Assembly: GCA_002717515.1 (NCBI GenBank)
Contig: PBEC01000010.1
Coordinates: 48,682 to 112,681 of the forward strand
Length of the DNA stretch: 64,000 nucleotides
DNA from: Flavobacteriales bacterium
Lineage (GTDB): Bacteria; Bacteroidota; Bacteroidia; Flavobacteriales_C; GCA-002722245
Direction of reading: 5' to 3'
This document shows, in pieces, positions 1-8,646 of this stretch (the stretch's first letter is position 1; each line of letters opens with the position of its first letter). A program made the position numbers and the translations under genes. Under the pieces are notes generated by a model, which was not told the origin of the DNA, searched no databases, and worked only from the letters and a program-made list of their open reading frames with translations.

Positions 1-1140
1 CGAGATGGATTGCCTTCTGATACACTTTTGTTTTACAGCTATGCTGATGTCGTTCAGTTGAATCAGTTTATAGAGCAGAGTGGTCAGAAGGAATTTCAGA
101 CTGCGAAACTGAAAAGGATGCAAGATTTTACCGAAGCCCGAATATGCAGAAGAAAAGTACTTTTAGCTTATTTTGGTGAGGTTTTGGAGGAAAACTGTGG
201 GAATTGTGACGTATGTAATAACCCGCCAAAATTATTCGATGGAACACGTATTACTCAGATGGCATTAAGTGCAATTGCACGCGTTAATGAGCAAGAGCCT
301 GTTGGTGGGATTATAGAGGTTTTAAAGGGCAGTTCACGTCCTGAAATATATCAAAAGGGGTATCATGAATTGAAAACATTTGGCGTAGGGAATAAGTTTA
401 CCTTTAAAGAATGGCAAAACTTCATGCTTCAATTGTTAAGTTTGGGATATTTTGAGGTTGCCTATGATGATTACAATAAATTAAGGTTAACGGAATTAAG
501 CAAAGAGGTTTTGTTTACAGGAAAGCAGGTTGAATTGGTTGATTCCAAAGAAATGGAAAAGTATTTTGATGAAGTTAAATCCACCGTCAAACCAAAGGAA
601 CTCTCTCATAACGAAGAGCTTTTTGATTTATTAAGAGAAGTTCGTTCCAAAATTGCTCGGGAAGAAGGAAGACCACCATATTTAATTTTCAGCGATGCGA
701 CTCTTAAATCAATGTCGGCAAGAAAACCGACTTTTGAGGCTCAGTTACTCAATATAGGTGGTGTTGGAGAGTACAAAAGTCAAAAATATGGAGAGGAATT
801 CATTAATGTTATTTATGAATTTGTTAATCGTAATAAAAAGAAAAAAGGTGATTCTTATAAGGAAACAATGGCATTAATTATGAAGGGTATGACAGTTGTT
901 GAAATATCCGATGCAAGATGTTTAAAGGAAACCACTATTTATTCTCATGTTGCTCATCTTTTTAGAGTGGGAAAATTAAAAGATATTAGTCAATTTGTGC
1001 CTTTTATTGAATTCAAAAAGGTAGAGGAGTACTTAAAGAAAAATCCAGAGGAAAATAAGCTGAAACCAATTTACGATGCTTTGAACGGTTCCGTCGATTA
1101 CGGAAAGATTCGATTGGTCTTAGAATATTTAAAAAATTAA
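1..1140 (+). CDS. recQ: ATP-dependent DNA helicase RecQ, C-terminal part (5' end outside window)
   Basis: The reading frame is open from base 1 and begins inside helicase motif VI (R-D-G-L), so most of the two RecA-like helicase domains lies upstream; about 379 residues are visible. Zinc-binding cysteines sit near visible residues 49, 66, 69 and 72, followed by an RQC winged-helix region to about 185 and an HRDC domain at about 200-275. A C-terminal helix-turn-helix-like tail follows (about 285-350), as in the long RecQ proteins common in Bacteroidota. RecQ unwinds forked and recombination DNA with 3'-5' polarity. The gene ends 13 bases before a strong palindromic terminator. Identification is secure; the true start is not in the window. 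Confidence 0.95.
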   Translation, partial: RDGLPSDTLLFYSYADVVQLNQFIEQSGQKEFQTAKLKRMQDFTEARICRRKVLLAYFGEVLEENCGNCDVCNNPPKLFDGTRITQMALSAIARVNEQEPVGGIIEVLKGSSRPEIYQKGYHELKTFGVGNKFTFKEWQNFMLQLLSLGYFEVAYDDYNKLRLTELSKEVLFTGKQVELVDSKEMEKYFDEVKSTVKPKELSHNEELFDLLREVRSKIAREEGRPPYLIFSDATLKSMSARKPTFEAQLLNIGGVGEYKSQKYGEEFINVIYEFVNRNKKKKGDSYKETMALIMKGMTVVEISDARCLKETTIYSHVAHLFRVGKLKDISQFVPFIEFKKVEEYLKKNPEENKLKPIYDALNGSVDYGKIRLVLEYLKN

Positions 1141-1153
1141 ATAACCAGGAATA

Positions 1154-1181
1154 AAAAAGGGAAGCCATGGCTTCCCTTTTT
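1154..1181. terminator. Bidirectional intrinsic terminator between convergent genes
   Basis: A perfect 28-base palindrome (14-bp arms centred at 1167/1168) has a GGGAAGCC arm flanked by A5 on the left and T5 on the right, so both strands give a GC-rich hairpin followed by a U tract. It lies between the recQ end (plus) and the DUF3127 gene end (minus) and can serve both. Confidence 0.9.
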
Positions 1182-1198
1182 ATGTTTTTTTGTGAGAG

Positions 1199-1555
1199 TT
1201 AGAAAGGTAAATCATCTCCTTCTCCCTCCAATGAAGCAGCAGGAGGAATATCAGCCTCAATTGGAGCTGGAATTGCATCTGCTGCTTCCAATCTCCATGC
1301 GTCGAGGGAATTAAAATATTTTACCTCACCTTGAGGAGAAGTCCATTCTCTTCCTCTGATGTTAAAGTTAACTGTTATTTCACTTCCAATTTGGAACCCA
1401 TCCAACAAGTCACATCTGTCCTGAGTAGCTTGAAATTGTATGTGTTGCGGATATTGAGACGACTCATCTGTTAAAACGAATTCCCGAACCGAAAACTTCT
1501 CAGAAACCTGACGAGTTTCTTTAATTTCTTTTAATCTTCCTTTTAGTTGAAACAT
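1199..1555 (-). CDS. DUF3127 family OB-fold-like protein with SSB-type C-terminal tip
   Basis: A 118-residue protein. Residues 1-90 match the DUF3127 family of Bacteroidota: small beta-rich proteins with an OB-fold-like pattern (FQLKGRLKEI at the start, IRGREW near 67). After a Pro/Ala/Glu-rich linker it ends in Gly-Asp-Asp-Leu-Pro-Phe. This closely resembles the acidic tip (DDDIPF) by which bacterial single-stranded DNA-binding proteins recruit repair enzymes, RecQ among them. The gene is convergent with recQ and shares its terminator. An exact TAnnTTTG element lies 19 nt upstream of the ATG. A single-stranded nucleic acid binding role is inference; the family has no established function that I know of. 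Confidence 0.8.
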   Translation of the reverse strand: MFQLKGRLKEIKETRQVSEKFSVREFVLTDESSQYPQHIQFQATQDRCDLLDGFQIGSEITVNFNIRGREWTSPQGEVKYFNSLDAWRLEAADAIPAPIEADIPPAASLEGEGDDLPF

Positions 1556-1574
1556 AATTATAAGTATTGTTTGA

Positions 1575-1582
1575 CAAAACTA
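1575..1582 (-). promoter_or_regulatory. -7 promoter element of the DUF3127 gene
   Basis: The minus strand reads TAGTTTTG, an exact match to the Bacteroidota -7 consensus TAnnTTTG, 19 nt before the start codon. No clear -33 TTG is seen at the usual spacing. Confidence 0.6.
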
Positions 1583-1706
1583 GTGCAGAAGTCTTTTAAA
1601 TTCCATAGAGTACTCTTAAAACTTATTAACTATTTGAACAATTAATCAACATTGTAAGAAAAATGGAAAAAAAATTCATTTTATTTCATGATTGGTTGAA
1701 AAAATG

Positions 1707-1714
1707 TATCTTTG
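1707..1714 (+). promoter_or_regulatory. -7 promoter element of tRNA-Leu
   Basis: TATCTTTG matches TAnnTTTG exactly and ends 21 nt before the mature tRNA 5' end, leaving a short 5' leader for RNase P. The trigger factor gene follows 39 nt after the tRNA with no terminator between, so this promoter may also serve tig. Confidence 0.65.
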
Positions 1715-1735
1715 TCCTCCGAATTTTTAATGGAA

Positions 1736-1817
1736 GCGGGTGTGGTGAAATTGGTAGACACGCTAGACTTAGGATCTAGTGCTTCACGGCATGGGGGTTC
1801 GAGTCCCTCCACCCGCA
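1736..1817 (+). tRNA. tRNA-Leu (anticodon UAG)
   Basis: The acceptor stem GCGGGTG (1736-1742) pairs with CACCCGC (1810-1816), with discriminator A at 1817. The anticodon stem is CTAGA/TCTAG around a 7-nt loop CTTAGGA, giving anticodon UAG (reads CUN codons). A long variable arm and a T arm with GTTCGAGTC are present, as expected for a class II tRNA. Length is 82 nt and CCA is not encoded. Confidence 0.97.
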
Positions 1818-1856
1818 CTTTTTCTACCAAATCCACTCCCTAATAATTTTTTTAAA

Positions 1857-3200
1857 ATGAACATTATACAAGAAAACGTTGATGCATTAAATGCTGTACT
1901 AAAAGTTGAGGTTACTGAAAAAGATTACGCTGATCAGGTTAACCAATTTTTGAAAAAACAACAAAAAAGCGCTTCAATGCAGGGTTTCCGTCCTGGAAAA
2001 GTTCCTTTTGGACTCATAAAAAAGATGTACGGAGTAAATGCAAAAGTTGAAGAAATTCAAAAACTTATAAATCAAAGTATTTTTAAATATATTGAAGATG
2101 AAAAACTAGATGTTTTGGGTCAGCCTCTTCCAAAGGAGGTGGATGAAAATATCGATTGGAATACACAAAAAGAGTTTGTTTTTGAATATGATTTAGGTTT
2201 ATCTCCTGAGATTAATGTAAAGCTTACAGGAAACAAGAAATTTATCTCATACGATATACAACCCGACGAAAACTTAATTGATAAGTATGTAGATGAAATT
2301 ACATCACGATACGGAAAGGTGGGTACTGGTGATGTTGTTGAAGCTAAGGATATTGTTGTTTCTGATATTGCTGAATTGGAAAATGGAAAAATCAAAGAGG
2401 GAGGAGTTGCAAAATTAGCAAATGTTTCTGTGGAAAGAGCTACTGATGATTTTAAGAAAAAATTAATAGGGTTAAAGCCTGACGCAGAGTTAACCGTAAA
2501 TGTTGCTGAAATTTATGGAGGAGTTTCGGAGGCGGCAACATTAATGGATGTTGAGGAGTCTGCTATTGAATCTGCTGGGAAAGAGTATCAATTCAAAGTG
2601 GTTTCTATTTCAAGAATGGTTCCTGCAGAGATTAATCAAGAATTGTTTGATAAGGTATACGGACAAGGTACAATTAACTCCATTGAAGAGTTCAGAAAGA
2701 AACTGTCTGAGGAAGCCAAAGGAATGTTGGATGGTCAAGGCAAGAATAAATTAAGAAATGATGTTGTTGAATATTTATTAGACTCTGTAAAATTTGATTT
2801 ACCGGATTCATTCTTAAAAAAGTTCATACATGCAACATCGAAAGAGCCTGTTACCATTGAGCAAATTGAATCTGATTATGATCAACACAGTTCAACATTC
2901 CGTTGGCAATTGATTGAAAATAAATTAATTTCAGATTATGAAATTAAGGTTGATGAGTCTGAGGTTGTAGAAAAGGCAAAGGAAATGATTGCTACCAACT
3001 TTAAGCAGTTTGGACAAGAGGTACCCGAAGAGGAACTCGAAAATTATGCAAAAACTGTTTTAGCAAAACAAGAGGAAAGGCAAAAAATGTACAACGAATT
3101 GTATTCAGATAAAATTTTGGATTTGGTTTCCGAGAAATGTAAGTTGGAATCAAAAGAAGTTACTTATGATGAGTTTGTTAAGATTGCCTCAAAAAAGTAA
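1857..3200 (+). CDS. tig: Trigger factor (ribosome-associated chaperone)
   Basis: A 447-residue protein from the ATG at 1857. An earlier in-frame ATG at 1779 lies inside the tRNA-Leu gene and is rejected. The N-terminal ribosome-binding domain carries the signature GFRPGKVP near residue 42. A weakly conserved FKBP-type prolyl isomerase-like domain follows in the middle, then a long helical C-terminal chaperone domain. Length fits the family (about 430-450). Trigger factor binds ribosomal protein L23 and shields nascent chains. It opens a tig-clpP-clpX arrangement found in many bacteria. A hairpin terminator at 3252 follows. Confidence 0.95.
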   Translation: MNIIQENVDALNAVLKVEVTEKDYADQVNQFLKKQQKSASMQGFRPGKVPFGLIKKMYGVNAKVEEIQKLINQSIFKYIEDEKLDVLGQPLPKEVDENIDWNTQKEFVFEYDLGLSPEINVKLTGNKKFISYDIQPDENLIDKYVDEITSRYGKVGTGDVVEAKDIVVSDIAELENGKIKEGGVAKLANVSVERATDDFKKKLIGLKPDAELTVNVAEIYGGVSEAATLMDVEESAIESAGKEYQFKVVSISRMVPAEINQELFDKVYGQGTINSIEEFRKKLSEEAKGMLDGQGKNKLRNDVVEYLLDSVKFDLPDSFLKKFIHATSKEPVTIEQIESDYDQHSSTFRWQLIENKLISDYEIKVDESEVVEKAKEMIATNFKQFGQEVPEEELENYAKTVLAKQEERQKMYNELYSDKILDLVSEKCKLESKEVTYDEFVKIASKK

Positions 3201-3251
3201 TTGTTTATAATTAACGAGAAAGTTTTAATTTCTTTTTAGATAATTTTTTAG

Positions 3252-3277
3252 AGATGCGACAATTTTGTCGCATCTTT
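3252..3277 (+). terminator. Intrinsic terminator after tig
   Basis: A 9-bp stem (AGATGCGAC / GTCGCATCT) encloses the 6-nt loop AATTTT and is followed by a short T-rich tail. It lies 51 nt after the tig stop and 50 nt before the clpP start, suggesting that clpP has its own transcription start or that read-through is partial. Confidence 0.7.
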
Positions 3278-3326
3278 AGTTTAGCCTTGTTTGTAAAAGA
3301 CAAAAAAGAAAAAATATAAAGTAAAT

Positions 3327-3995
3327 ATGTTCGACGCAGGAAAAGAATTTAAGAAGTTTGCGGTGAAAGATCAAGGGATCTCTAGCATGCACATGGATAG
3401 TTATATTGAGTCTTCTATGACTCCTTATATTGTTGAAGAAAGACAACTTAATGTTGCTCAAATGGATGTTTTCTCAAGGTTGATGATGGATAGGATAATT
3501 TTCCTGGGAACAGGTGTAAATGACCATATGGCAAACATCATACAAGCTCAACTCTTATTTTTAGAATCTTTGGATTCAGAGAAAGACATACAAATTTATT
3601 TGAATTCTCCTGGAGGATCTGTTTATGCCGGTTTAGGTATTTACGATACTATGCAATACATTAACCCTGATGTGGCTACCATTTGTACAGGTATGGCAGC
3701 ATCAATGGGTGCTGTGTTATTATGCGCTGGTGCAGAGGGTAAAAGAACTGCATTACAGCATTCTAGAGTTATGATTCATCAACCTTTGGGTGGCGCTCAA
3801 GGTCAGGCTTCTGATATTGAAATTACTGCACGAGAGATTCAGAAGTTAAAAAAAGAACTTTATACCATAATTGCGAATCATTCCGGACAGACATATGATA
3901 AAGTTTGGGAAGATTCAGACCGAGATTACTGGATGATTGCAGACGAGGCAAAGGAGTATGGTATGATTGACGAAGTGCTTGTAAAAAAGAAATAA
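3327..3995 (+). CDS. clpP: ATP-dependent Clp protease proteolytic subunit ClpP
   Basis: A 222-residue serine protease subunit. The catalytic triad is visible as S126 (in [10 protein letters not shown]), H151 (in [10 protein letters not shown]) and D200 (in SDRDYWM). The motif [11 protein letters not shown] near 92-102 forms the substrate-binding and oxyanion region. The N-terminal extension of about 30 residues before the conserved core is longer than in E. coli and is common in Bacteroidota. ClpP forms a 14-subunit chamber and degrades proteins delivered by ClpX, encoded next. A terminator at 4017 separates the two genes, so separate transcription is possible. Confidence 0.96.
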   Translation: MFDAGKEFKKFAVKDQGISSMHMDSYIESSMTPYIVEERQLNVAQMDVFSRLMMDRIIFLGTGVNDHMANIIQAQLLFLESLDSEKDIQIYLNSPGGSVYAGLGIYDTMQYINPDVATICTGMAASMGAVLLCAGAEGKRTALQHSRVMIHQPLGGAQGQASDIEITAREIQKLKKELYTIIANHSGQTYDKVWEDSDRDYWMIADEAKEYGMIDEVLVKKK

Positions 3996-4016
3996 TATAG
4001 ATAGAATTTATTACTT

Positions 4017-4048
4017 AACCGCTTGAACGAGTTGCTCAAGCGGTTTTT
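4017..4048 (+). terminator. Intrinsic terminator after clpP
   Basis: A 10-bp stem AACCGCTTGA / TCAAGCGGTT with a 9-nt loop runs directly into T residues. It lies 22 nt after the clpP stop and only 15 nt before the clpX start. Confidence 0.8.
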
Positions 4049-4050
4049 CG

Positions 4051-4058
4051 TATATTTG
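4051..4058 (+). promoter_or_regulatory. -7 promoter element of clpX, possibly leaderless
   Basis: TATATTTG matches TAnnTTTG exactly and ends 4 nt before the clpX ATG at 4063. A TTG at 4032-4034, inside the loop and right arm of the terminator, could be a -33 element with a 16-nt spacer. Transcription would then start at or next to the start codon. Confidence 0.55.
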
Positions 4059-4062
4059 CGGT

Positions 4063-5313
4063 ATGGACAAGAATAGTCAAGTTAAATGTTCCTTTTGTGG
4101 TAGAGAGAAGAAAGATACAAATGTCTTAATTGCTGGAATTGAAGGATACATTTGCGATAATTGTGTTACTCAGGCGCAAGGAATTGTAAAAGAAGAGAAT
4201 TCAGCAAAAATCAGTGTTAACTTGGATAATGAGTTGAAGTTGATGAAGCCGATTGAGATAAAAAAGCATCTTGATCATTATGTTATTGGACAAAATAAAG
4301 CAAAGAAAATTTTATCTGTTGCGGTTTACAATCATTACAAGCGATTGGCTCAACACAATAATGTGATTGGCTCTGATGATGAGGTCGAAATTGAAAAATC
4401 CAATATTTTACTTGTAGGTGAAACAGGTACAGGTAAAACTTTATTGGCGAGAACTATAGCTAGAATTTTAAATGTTCCCTTTTGTATTGCTGATGCAACC
4501 GTTCTTACCGAGGCGGGTTATGTAGGTGAAGATGTAGAAGCTATTTTATCACGACTATTACAAGCCGCAGATTATGATGTGGAATCGGCTGAAAGAGGGA
4601 TTGTATTTATTGATGAAATTGATAAAATTGCTAGAAAATCGGATAACCCATCCATTTCAAGAGATGTAAGTGGAGAAGGTGTTCAACAAGCTATGCTAAA
4701 GTTACTTGAGGGAAGCACTGTTGGTGTTCCGCCTCAGGGAGGAAGGAAGCACCCGGAGCAAAAACTTGTTCAAATTAACACAAAAAACATATTATTTGTG
4801 TGTGGTGGTGCCTTCGATGGTATTCAAAAATTAATTGAAAAGAGAGTAAAATCTCAATCATTAGGCTTTCAGGCAAGTAAAACACTTTCTTCTATAGATA
4901 AATCCGATTTGCTTCAATATGTTTCTCCGGAAGACATAAAATCTTTTGGATTAATACCAGAATTGATTGGAAGATTACCAGTTTTTTCGCACCTAAAACC
5001 ATTAGATGGATCTGCGTTAAGAAGAATTCTTACAGAGCCAAAGAATGCATTGGTAAAACAGTATGTGAAATTATTTGAAATTGATGGCATAAAGTTGGAA
5101 TTTGATAAAAAAGTTCTTGATTTTATTGTAGACAAGGCGCTTGAATATAAATTAGGAGCTCGTGGTTTAAGATCAATTTGTGAAACTATAATGGTGGATG
5201 CCATGTTTGATTTACCTTCAAGTGGAGAAGAAAATCAATCTTTTACCATTACCAAAGAATATGCCCTAGCAAAATTATCCGGAGATACTCTTGAGAACCT
5301 AAAAGTTGCCTAG
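4063..5313 (+). CDS. clpX: ATP-dependent Clp protease ATP-binding subunit ClpX
   Basis: A 416-residue AAA+ unfoldase. The N-terminal zinc-binding domain has C9, C12, C31 and C34. Walker A is GETGTGKT at 119-126, Walker B VFIDEID at about 181-187, and the pore loop GYVG at about 152-155. Sensor-2 GARGLRS lies near the C-terminus. Length and domain order are those of ordinary ClpX. It recognises and unfolds tagged proteins and threads them into ClpP, encoded just upstream. No alternative start exists before the zinc domain, so the ATG at 4063 stands although the putative -7 element lies only 4 nt away. Confidence 0.97.
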   Translation: MDKNSQVKCSFCGREKKDTNVLIAGIEGYICDNCVTQAQGIVKEENSAKISVNLDNELKLMKPIEIKKHLDHYVIGQNKAKKILSVAVYNHYKRLAQHNNVIGSDDEVEIEKSNILLVGETGTGKTLLARTIARILNVPFCIADATVLTEAGYVGEDVEAILSRLLQAADYDVESAERGIVFIDEIDKIARKSDNPSISRDVSGEGVQQAMLKLLEGSTVGVPPQGGRKHPEQKLVQINTKNILFVCGGAFDGIQKLIEKRVKSQSLGFQASKTLSSIDKSDLLQYVSPEDIKSFGLIPELIGRLPVFSHLKPLDGSALRRILTEPKNALVKQYVKLFEIDGIKLEFDKKVLDFIVDKALEYKLGARGLRSICETIMVDAMFDLPSSGEENQSFTITKEYALAKLSGDTLENLKVA

Positions 5314-5328
5314 ATAATTCGTTTGTAT

Positions 5329-6315
5329 ATGAGAGAACACATAGAAGGATTTATAGGTCAATTGGAGGATGCTTTTTTGAAAGGTGAGCAAGCGAATTTT
5401 TCTATACCCGAAAAAAGATTTAACAATGTTTTGATTCTTGGAGTAGGTGGTTCTGGAATTGGAGGAACAGTTGTCGAAAAAACGGCATTATTAGGAGCAG
5501 GAATTCCTGTAATGACATGTAACGATTACCACATTCCCGAATACGTTAATGAAAATACTTTGGTGATAGCATGTTCATATAGTGGTAACACTGAGGAAAC
5601 TCTTACTGCATTAAAAAAATGTCAAAATAAAAGAGCTGAAATTGCCGCTGTAACCTCAGGTGGTGAATTGAAGAGAATTTGTGAAGATAACAACTACAAT
5701 CATATTATAATTCCCGGAGGAAATCCTCCAAGAACTTGTTTAGGTTATTCATTAACAGAGCAGATTTTTATCCTTGTCAAGTACGATATACTACCAACTA
5801 ATTATCTCGACAACTTGAGAGCTGCAATTGATTTATTAAAAATAAATAATAACAACATAATAAATGAAGCTGAAGGTGTCGCTCAAAAATTGTTTGGTAA
5901 GATTCCTGTAATATATTCTACCGATAAATTTGAACCTGTAAGTATTCGTTTCCGTCAACAATTGAATGAAAACAGTAAAGAGCTTTGTTGGCATCAAAAA
6001 TTTCCAGAATTAAATCATAATGAAATCGTTGGCTGGGCATCAGGAAAAGATGATTTTTCTGTGGTTATGTTCAGAAATGAAGACGATTATTACAGGACTC
6101 AAGAGAGAATGGAGTTTATGAAAAAAGTCATATTGGATAAAGGTTCATCCGTAACTGAAATTCACAGTAGGGGTGATTCTTTTATTGAAAAAGCACTTTA
6201 TTTAATATATCTATCGGATTGGACCTCTCTTTTCATCGCGGAAAAGAAAAATGTTGACCCAGTTGAAATTCGGGTTATCGATGCATTAAAAGATCACTTA
6301 GCAACCATAAAATAG
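5329..6315 (+). CDS. SIS-domain bifunctional phosphoglucose/phosphomannose isomerase
   Basis: From ATG 5329 the protein has 328 residues; a TTG two codons earlier is possible but less likely. The N-terminal SIS domain has a glycine-rich GVGGSGIGG segment and a CSYSGNTEET phosphate-binding motif. The C-terminal half (ELCWHQKFPELNHNE) matches the bifunctional phosphoglucose/phosphomannose isomerase family, in which His and Glu of such a segment are catalytic. It would interconvert glucose-6-P or mannose-6-P with fructose-6-P. It starts 15 nt after clpX and its TAG stop overlaps the GTG start of lipB by one base, so the two are probably translationally coupled. Confidence 0.87.
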   Translation: MREHIEGFIGQLEDAFLKGEQANFSIPEKRFNNVLILGVGGSGIGGTVVEKTALLGAGIPVMTCNDYHIPEYVNENTLVIACSYSGNTEETLTALKKCQNKRAEIAAVTSGGELKRICEDNNYNHIIIPGGNPPRTCLGYSLTEQIFILVKYDILPTNYLDNLRAAIDLLKINNNNIINEAEGVAQKLFGKIPVIYSTDKFEPVSIRFRQQLNENSKELCWHQKFPELNHNEIVGWASGKDDFSVVMFRNEDDYYRTQERMEFMKKVILDKGSSVTEIHSRGDSFIEKALYLIYLSDWTSLFIAEKKNVDPVEIRVIDALKDHLATIK

Positions 6316-7016
6316 TGAATAAGCAAGTTAATCTAATTCATAAAGGATTAATTGATTACAAGGAGTGTTGGGATTATCAAACTTCCATTTTTGATGAAAT
6401 AATTGAGCAAAAAATTTTGATTCGAAAAGGGCTCGCTAAGGAAAAAGAAACTCAAAATTTTCTTATTTTCTGTGAGCACCCTCACGTATATACTTTAGGA
6501 AAAACAGGAGAAAAAAGTAATTTACTCATCGATGAAAACGTATTAAAATCTAAAGGGGTTAATTACTATCACATTAATCGAGGAGGAGATATCACTTATC
6601 ACGGGCCGGGTCAGATTGTTGGTTATCCCATTTTAGATTTGGATAATTTCTTTACCGATATTAATACGTATTTACGTTATTTGGAGGAGTCCGTAATTTT
6701 AACTTTAAGAGATTATGGTATTGATTCCATGAGGCTTAAGGGAGCTACTGGAGTTTGGATTGACGGGGATAATCCATTAAAAGCCAGAAAGATATGTGCT
6801 ATTGGAGTTAAACTTTCTCGATGGGTTACAATGCATGGTTTTGCCTTTAATGTAAATACTGATTTGGAGTATTTTAACCATATTGTTCCTTGCGGTATTA
6901 AAAATAAAGAGGTTACCTCTTTGGAAAAAGAACTTGGTGTTAAGCAAGATTTAATCGAAGTTCAAAATAAACTTCTGTTCCATCTTTCAAACTTATTTGG
7001 TTTTCAGTTCATTTAA
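6315..7016 (+). CDS. lipB: Lipoyl(octanoyl) transferase LipB
   Basis: A 233-residue protein with a GTG start sharing its first base with the upstream stop codon (TAGTG). The family signature RGGDITYHGPGQ lies at 89-100. The catalytic pair is K159 (in ARKICAIG) and C193 (in VPCGI). LipB moves octanoyl from acyl carrier protein to lipoyl domains of 2-oxoacid dehydrogenases and the glycine cleavage system; LipA then inserts sulfur. lipA is not in the window. Confidence 0.95.
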   Translation: MNKQVNLIHKGLIDYKECWDYQTSIFDEIIEQKILIRKGLAKEKETQNFLIFCEHPHVYTLGKTGEKSNLLIDENVLKSKGVNYYHINRGGDITYHGPGQIVGYPILDLDNFFTDINTYLRYLEESVILTLRDYGIDSMRLKGATGVWIDGDNPLKARKICAIGVKLSRWVTMHGFAFNVNTDLEYFNHIVPCGIKNKEVTSLEKELGVKQDLIEVQNKLLFHLSNLFGFQFI

Positions 7017-7031
7017 TAAAACATTTAGTCC

Positions 7032-7039
7032 TATATTTC
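7032..7039 (+). promoter_or_regulatory. Near-consensus -7 element before the serine hydrolase gene
   Basis: TATATTTC differs from TAnnTTTG only in the last base and lies 11 nt before the ATG at 7051, in a 34-nt gap after lipB. Confidence 0.35.
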
Positions 7040-7050
7040 GTAGCTAGACT

Positions 7051-8214
7051 ATGAAGTTTTTAAAAAAAATATTCAAAGGATTTCTTATTCTCTTAGTTGT
7101 TTTAAATCTCGCCATTTGGTTTTCAGGGAACACGCATATTTATAAAGGACTTACGGATACTTATTTTAAAGGTAGACTAAAACCAACTATTGATGATCCT
7201 GAAATATTTTATAACAGAACATTACATGCTAAAAACACAAAATCATGGAAGGAGTCTGCTGTAATAAATTCAAAACCTTTATCCGACCAAGTAATTGAAA
7301 GTCACAAAAAATTTGGAACGAAAGCATTTTTAGTAATTAAAGGGGATGAAATTATTCATGAGTCATATTACGACGGTTATACCAAGGATAAAAAATCCAA
7401 CTCTTTCTCTATGGCAAAATCTGTTCTGAGTATTATTACTGGAATAGCGGTTAAAGAGGGTAGGTTTTCGATTGAAGAATCAGTTCACAACCATATCCCA
7501 GAATTTGTTCAAGAAAAAGATAAGCAACTTAAAATTAAACATCTCCTCTCCATGACATCTGGGATGAATTTTCGAGAAAGTTATGGGAATCCAATTGGTT
7601 TTATGGCAAAAGCCTATTATGGGACTGATTTAAAAAGCCTCACAAAAGGTTTTGAATTGGAAAAAGAACCTGGAACAGAGCATTCCTATTTAGGAGGAAA
7701 TAATTTGCTTTTAGGATTTGTTTTAGAAAAAGCCACACAAGAAAAAGTTGCTGATTATGGTTCAAGGATGTTATGGGAAAAGTTAGGGATGGAAAACGAC
7801 GCGAAGTGGATTTTAGATCATGAGGATGGAGATGAAAAAACATTTACAGGTCTTTACGCAACTGCTCGTGATTTTGCAAAAATTGGTAAGCTGTATATGA
7901 ATTATGGTAAGATGTATGGAGAACAAATAGTAGATTCATTATATGTTGTTGAATCAATTAGACCGGTAAATGTACCCGATGTTTCCGGAAAAAATACCGA
8001 CTACTACGGGTATTCGTGGTGGATAACATCTTATGAAGGTTTTAAAGTGTTTTATATGAGAGGTATTTTAGGCCAATATGTTATTTGTGTTCCAGGGAAA
8101 GACTTGATCATCACAAGACTTGGGCAATATAGAAGTCCTAAAAAAACAAAAAATAGTAACGTTCCCGATGATTTCTGGTCTTATTTAGAGGAAGGTTTTC
8201 GACTAATTGAGTAA
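7051..8214 (+). CDS. Membrane-anchored serine hydrolase of the beta-lactamase/NylB superfamily
   Basis: A 387-residue protein with a membrane segment at about 8-25 that probably anchors it facing the periplasm. The S-x-x-K motif is S120-M-A-K123, preceded by SNSF as in 6-aminohexanoate-dimer hydrolase (NylB) and other class C-like esterases. The Tyr motif is probably Y213 (HSYLGGNN), and YYGYSWW with GILGQYVICVPG near the C-terminus completes the fold. Substrate is unknown: peptide, ester or amide cleavage are all possible. It overlaps the extended reading frame of the next gene, but not that gene's preferred ATG. Confidence 0.82.
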   Translation: MKFLKKIFKGFLILLVVLNLAIWFSGNTHIYKGLTDTYFKGRLKPTIDDPEIFYNRTLHAKNTKSWKESAVINSKPLSDQVIESHKKFGTKAFLVIKGDEIIHESYYDGYTKDKKSNSFSMAKSVLSIITGIAVKEGRFSIEESVHNHIPEFVQEKDKQLKIKHLLSMTSGMNFRESYGNPIGFMAKAYYGTDLKSLTKGFELEKEPGTEHSYLGGNNLLLGFVLEKATQEKVADYGSRMLWEKLGMENDAKWILDHEDGDEKTFTGLYATARDFAKIGKLYMNYGKMYGEQIVDSLYVVESIRPVNVPDVSGKNTDYYGYSWWITSYEGFKVFYMRGILGQYVICVPGKDLIITRLGQYRSPKKTKNSNVPDDFWSYLEEGFRLIE

Positions 8215-8236
8215 ATTTATTTTCAAATTTAATTTG

Positions 8237-8644
8237 ATGAAGAAGGATATTGAAATGCCGGAGGTTTTTGGTGTATATGTGGCTGTGATTTGTGAAGAAA
8301 GTGTTGAGGGTGAAAAAATTTGGAATGCATACATTGTTAATGATAAACGAGATCCAATCGAAAATGTATTTGTTTCATCCAAAGGCTATCTTGTTGATTT
8401 GCATGGTGAAGAGTCTAAATCATCAGTTCTTCGCCATTTTTATAAAGTTCTTCCTGCAAAATCTTTTCAAAAAATTGAGGCCGTTATTGATGACGTTTTA
8501 AGGCTCAATAACGAATATTTTGTTTCCTTTTATCATGAAAATCAATTGTTTGATAAAAAATTTGTGTTTTTACCGGAAACAATAAAAGCTGAAAATTTAT
8601 CAGCCGTTCCAATTATTGAAAAACAAGGAGTTTGGATTAAATAA
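8237..8644 (+). CDS. Small conserved Bacteroidota protein of unknown function
   Basis: A 135-residue protein from ATG 8237 (MKKDIEMPEV); a TTG at 8207 in the same frame would overlap the upstream gene and is less likely. There is no signal peptide, membrane segment or metal motif. The pattern WNAYIVND, VLPAKSFQKIE, LNNEYFVSF and LFDKKF matches, from memory, a family common in Flavobacteriia whose members are often labelled phenylalanyl-tRNA synthetase subunit alpha without support: none of the synthetase motifs is present. It is probably cytosolic and beta-rich. It sits 22 nt after the hydrolase gene and is convergent with the TPR gene 2 nt away. Confidence 0.7.
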   Translation: MKKDIEMPEVFGVYVAVICEESVEGEKIWNAYIVNDKRDPIENVFVSSKGYLVDLHGEESKSSVLRHFYKVLPAKSFQKIEAVIDDVLRLNNEYFVSFYHENQLFDKKFVFLPETIKAENLSAVPIIEKQGVWIK

Positions 8645-8646
8645 AT

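Noticed and set aside
1779..1856. In-frame N-terminal extension of trigger factor starting at ATG 1779
   Set aside because: The first part lies inside the tRNA-Leu gene and the added residues have no resemblance to trigger factor; ATG 1857 gives the usual N-terminus.
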